Shown one piece after another: positions 40,339 through 41,060 of a stretch of DNA of 41,060 nt. How positions within the stretch are numbered: the stretch's first letter is position 1; the number at the start of each line of letters is the position of its first letter. Below the pieces are notes generated by a model that saw nothing but the letters and a program-made list of their open reading frames with translations, was not told the origin of the DNA and searched no databases. The position numbers and the translations under genes are program-made. This DNA comes from JBNKVT01 sp050299335 (lineage in GTDB: Bacteria; Pseudomonadota; Alphaproteobacteria; Rhodobacterales; Rhodobacteraceae). The DNA is taken from positions 1-41,060 of the forward strand of contig JBNKVT010000043.1 of NCBI GenBank assembly GCA_050299335.1. The letters run 5' to 3'.

Positions 40339-41060
40339 GCAGTCCTTGTGATTGCGGTTCCGACCCTTCCCGAACTCCCTGCCACTTCCGAAGGGTCCGG
40401 TGATCGCTGCGCGGGCTCCCCTCCTCCCGTCAGGGCAGGGTTATCGCATTTGGGTCCACCTCTCGCGAGAAACAGGTATGCGGCTCGAAATCCCATGCGA
40501 GCCAACCCCCAATCCCGCCCCATATTCCCAGTCCCGCCGTCCCCATCGCACGCCGCTCCCCCGGGGCTCCGCCCGCTCGCGGCTGAAACCTTCCACTGGA
40601 AGGTTTCCGGGACGCCGCTCGCCCCCCGCACGGTGCGACCAGCACCGGGCCGAGCCCGACCCATCCGAGGGGCGGGCGCGTTGCTGACGCTCGCTTAGAG
40701 CGGCCCTCTCGGAAGTGACTGCGCCATAAAGTGGTCCGCTGAGGGGTCCGGACAGCGCCCACCCTGGGTCGGGCTTGGCCCTCATTTCGAAGTCCCGGCA
40801 GGGCAGGGCTGGTTTCGGGAAGGTGCAGGATCAGGGCCCGCAGGGTGAACGCGAAGGACACAACAGTTTCATAGGCAATTGCCCTGCCTCCCAGGGGGAG
40901 GGCAATTGCGTTTGGGTCACCTGTCACGGGAAACCCGCCTGAGGTTCGGTTTCTCCCATTCGAGCCAACCCCCAATCCCGCCCCAAATCCATAGCTTCGC
41001 CGTCCCCATTTCTCCCCGCTCTACACCCGCACGGTGCGACCAGCACCGGGCCAAGCCCGA
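40339..41060. repeat. Terminal repeat region: two further units of the intergenic family
   Basis: No credible gene was found in these 722 bases. The core GCACGGTGCGACCAGCACCG occurs at 40628 and again at 41029, about 400 bases apart; the second unit is cut by the window edge. The first unit has facing arms GGGCCGAGCCCGACCCA (40647-40663) and TGGGTCGGGCTTGGCCC (40765-40781). Both units are preceded by a shared 'CGAGCCAACCCCCAATCC' style lead (near 40498 and 40961). These units are more diverged from the 36.5-37.5 kb set than those are from each other. Confidence 0.8.

Overview
The window looks like chromosomal DNA of a high-GC alphaproteobacterium, most likely of the Rhodobacterales (Rhodobacter/Roseobacter/Paracoccus relatives). 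The evidence is a 44-residue aa3-type cytochrome oxidase subunit IV, a SoxR with its own palindromic box, the linked LON-domain / Trm112 / CnoX genes, and xseA close to purD. No rRNA, tRNA or CRISPR array was seen.

Layout. 1-141 is the 3' end of an IS5-type transposase. 0.3-1.9 kb encodes a sulfotransferase-like/glycosyltransferase fusion. 1.9-2.3 kb is an intergenic repeat. 2.3-4.2 kb (minus strand) is a small operon of envelope proteins headed by the oxidase subunit. 4.4-13.8 kb (minus) holds the most unusual content: a 2445-residue iterative type I polyketide synthase of the enediyne/polyene (PKSE) type, then a D-tagatose/D-psicose 3-epimerase-like TIM barrel, then a membrane-anchored protein with one CXXCH haem motif. 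A serine-recombinase remnant lies just upstream of the synthase. 14.4-18.0 kb (minus) holds iolB, an iolC-DUF2090 fusion and an RpiR regulator. Divergent from these, 18.1-26.0 kb (plus) is one tight operon: a beta-hydroxyacid dehydrogenase, a branched-chain-amino-acid-type ABC importer, an extra ABC ATPase lacking its signature motif, and two short-chain dehydrogenases. 26.1-40.3 kb is mostly housekeeping: Trm112, LON protein, CnoX, HD hydrolase, dgkA, ahcY, a membrane protein, carboxylesterase, AlkA-type glycosylase, MFS transporter, xseA, purD, and a VOC protein divergent from soxR. Intergenic repeats lie on both sides of xseA and at both ends of the window.

How the genes fit together. The RpiR-centred divergon reads as a catabolic locus for a cyclitol, keto-sugar or sugar acid. 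The importer brings the substrate in, the dehydrogenases oxidise it, and IolB and IolC-DUF2090 finish the inositol-type lower pathway. iolG, iolE, iolD and iolA are not in the window. The synthase sits between iolB and the epimerase gene and may have been inserted there.

Main discovery. The synthase carries KS-AT-ACP-KR-DH-PPTase, the usual PKSE order. At its C-terminus it also carries two tandem hot-dog domains that match the normally free-standing enediyne thioesterase. By motif alignment, each copy keeps a different one of the two residues I recall as important for that thioesterase. This would be a single-polypeptide polyene synthase with built-in carrier activation and product release, with no recognisable enediyne accessory gene nearby.
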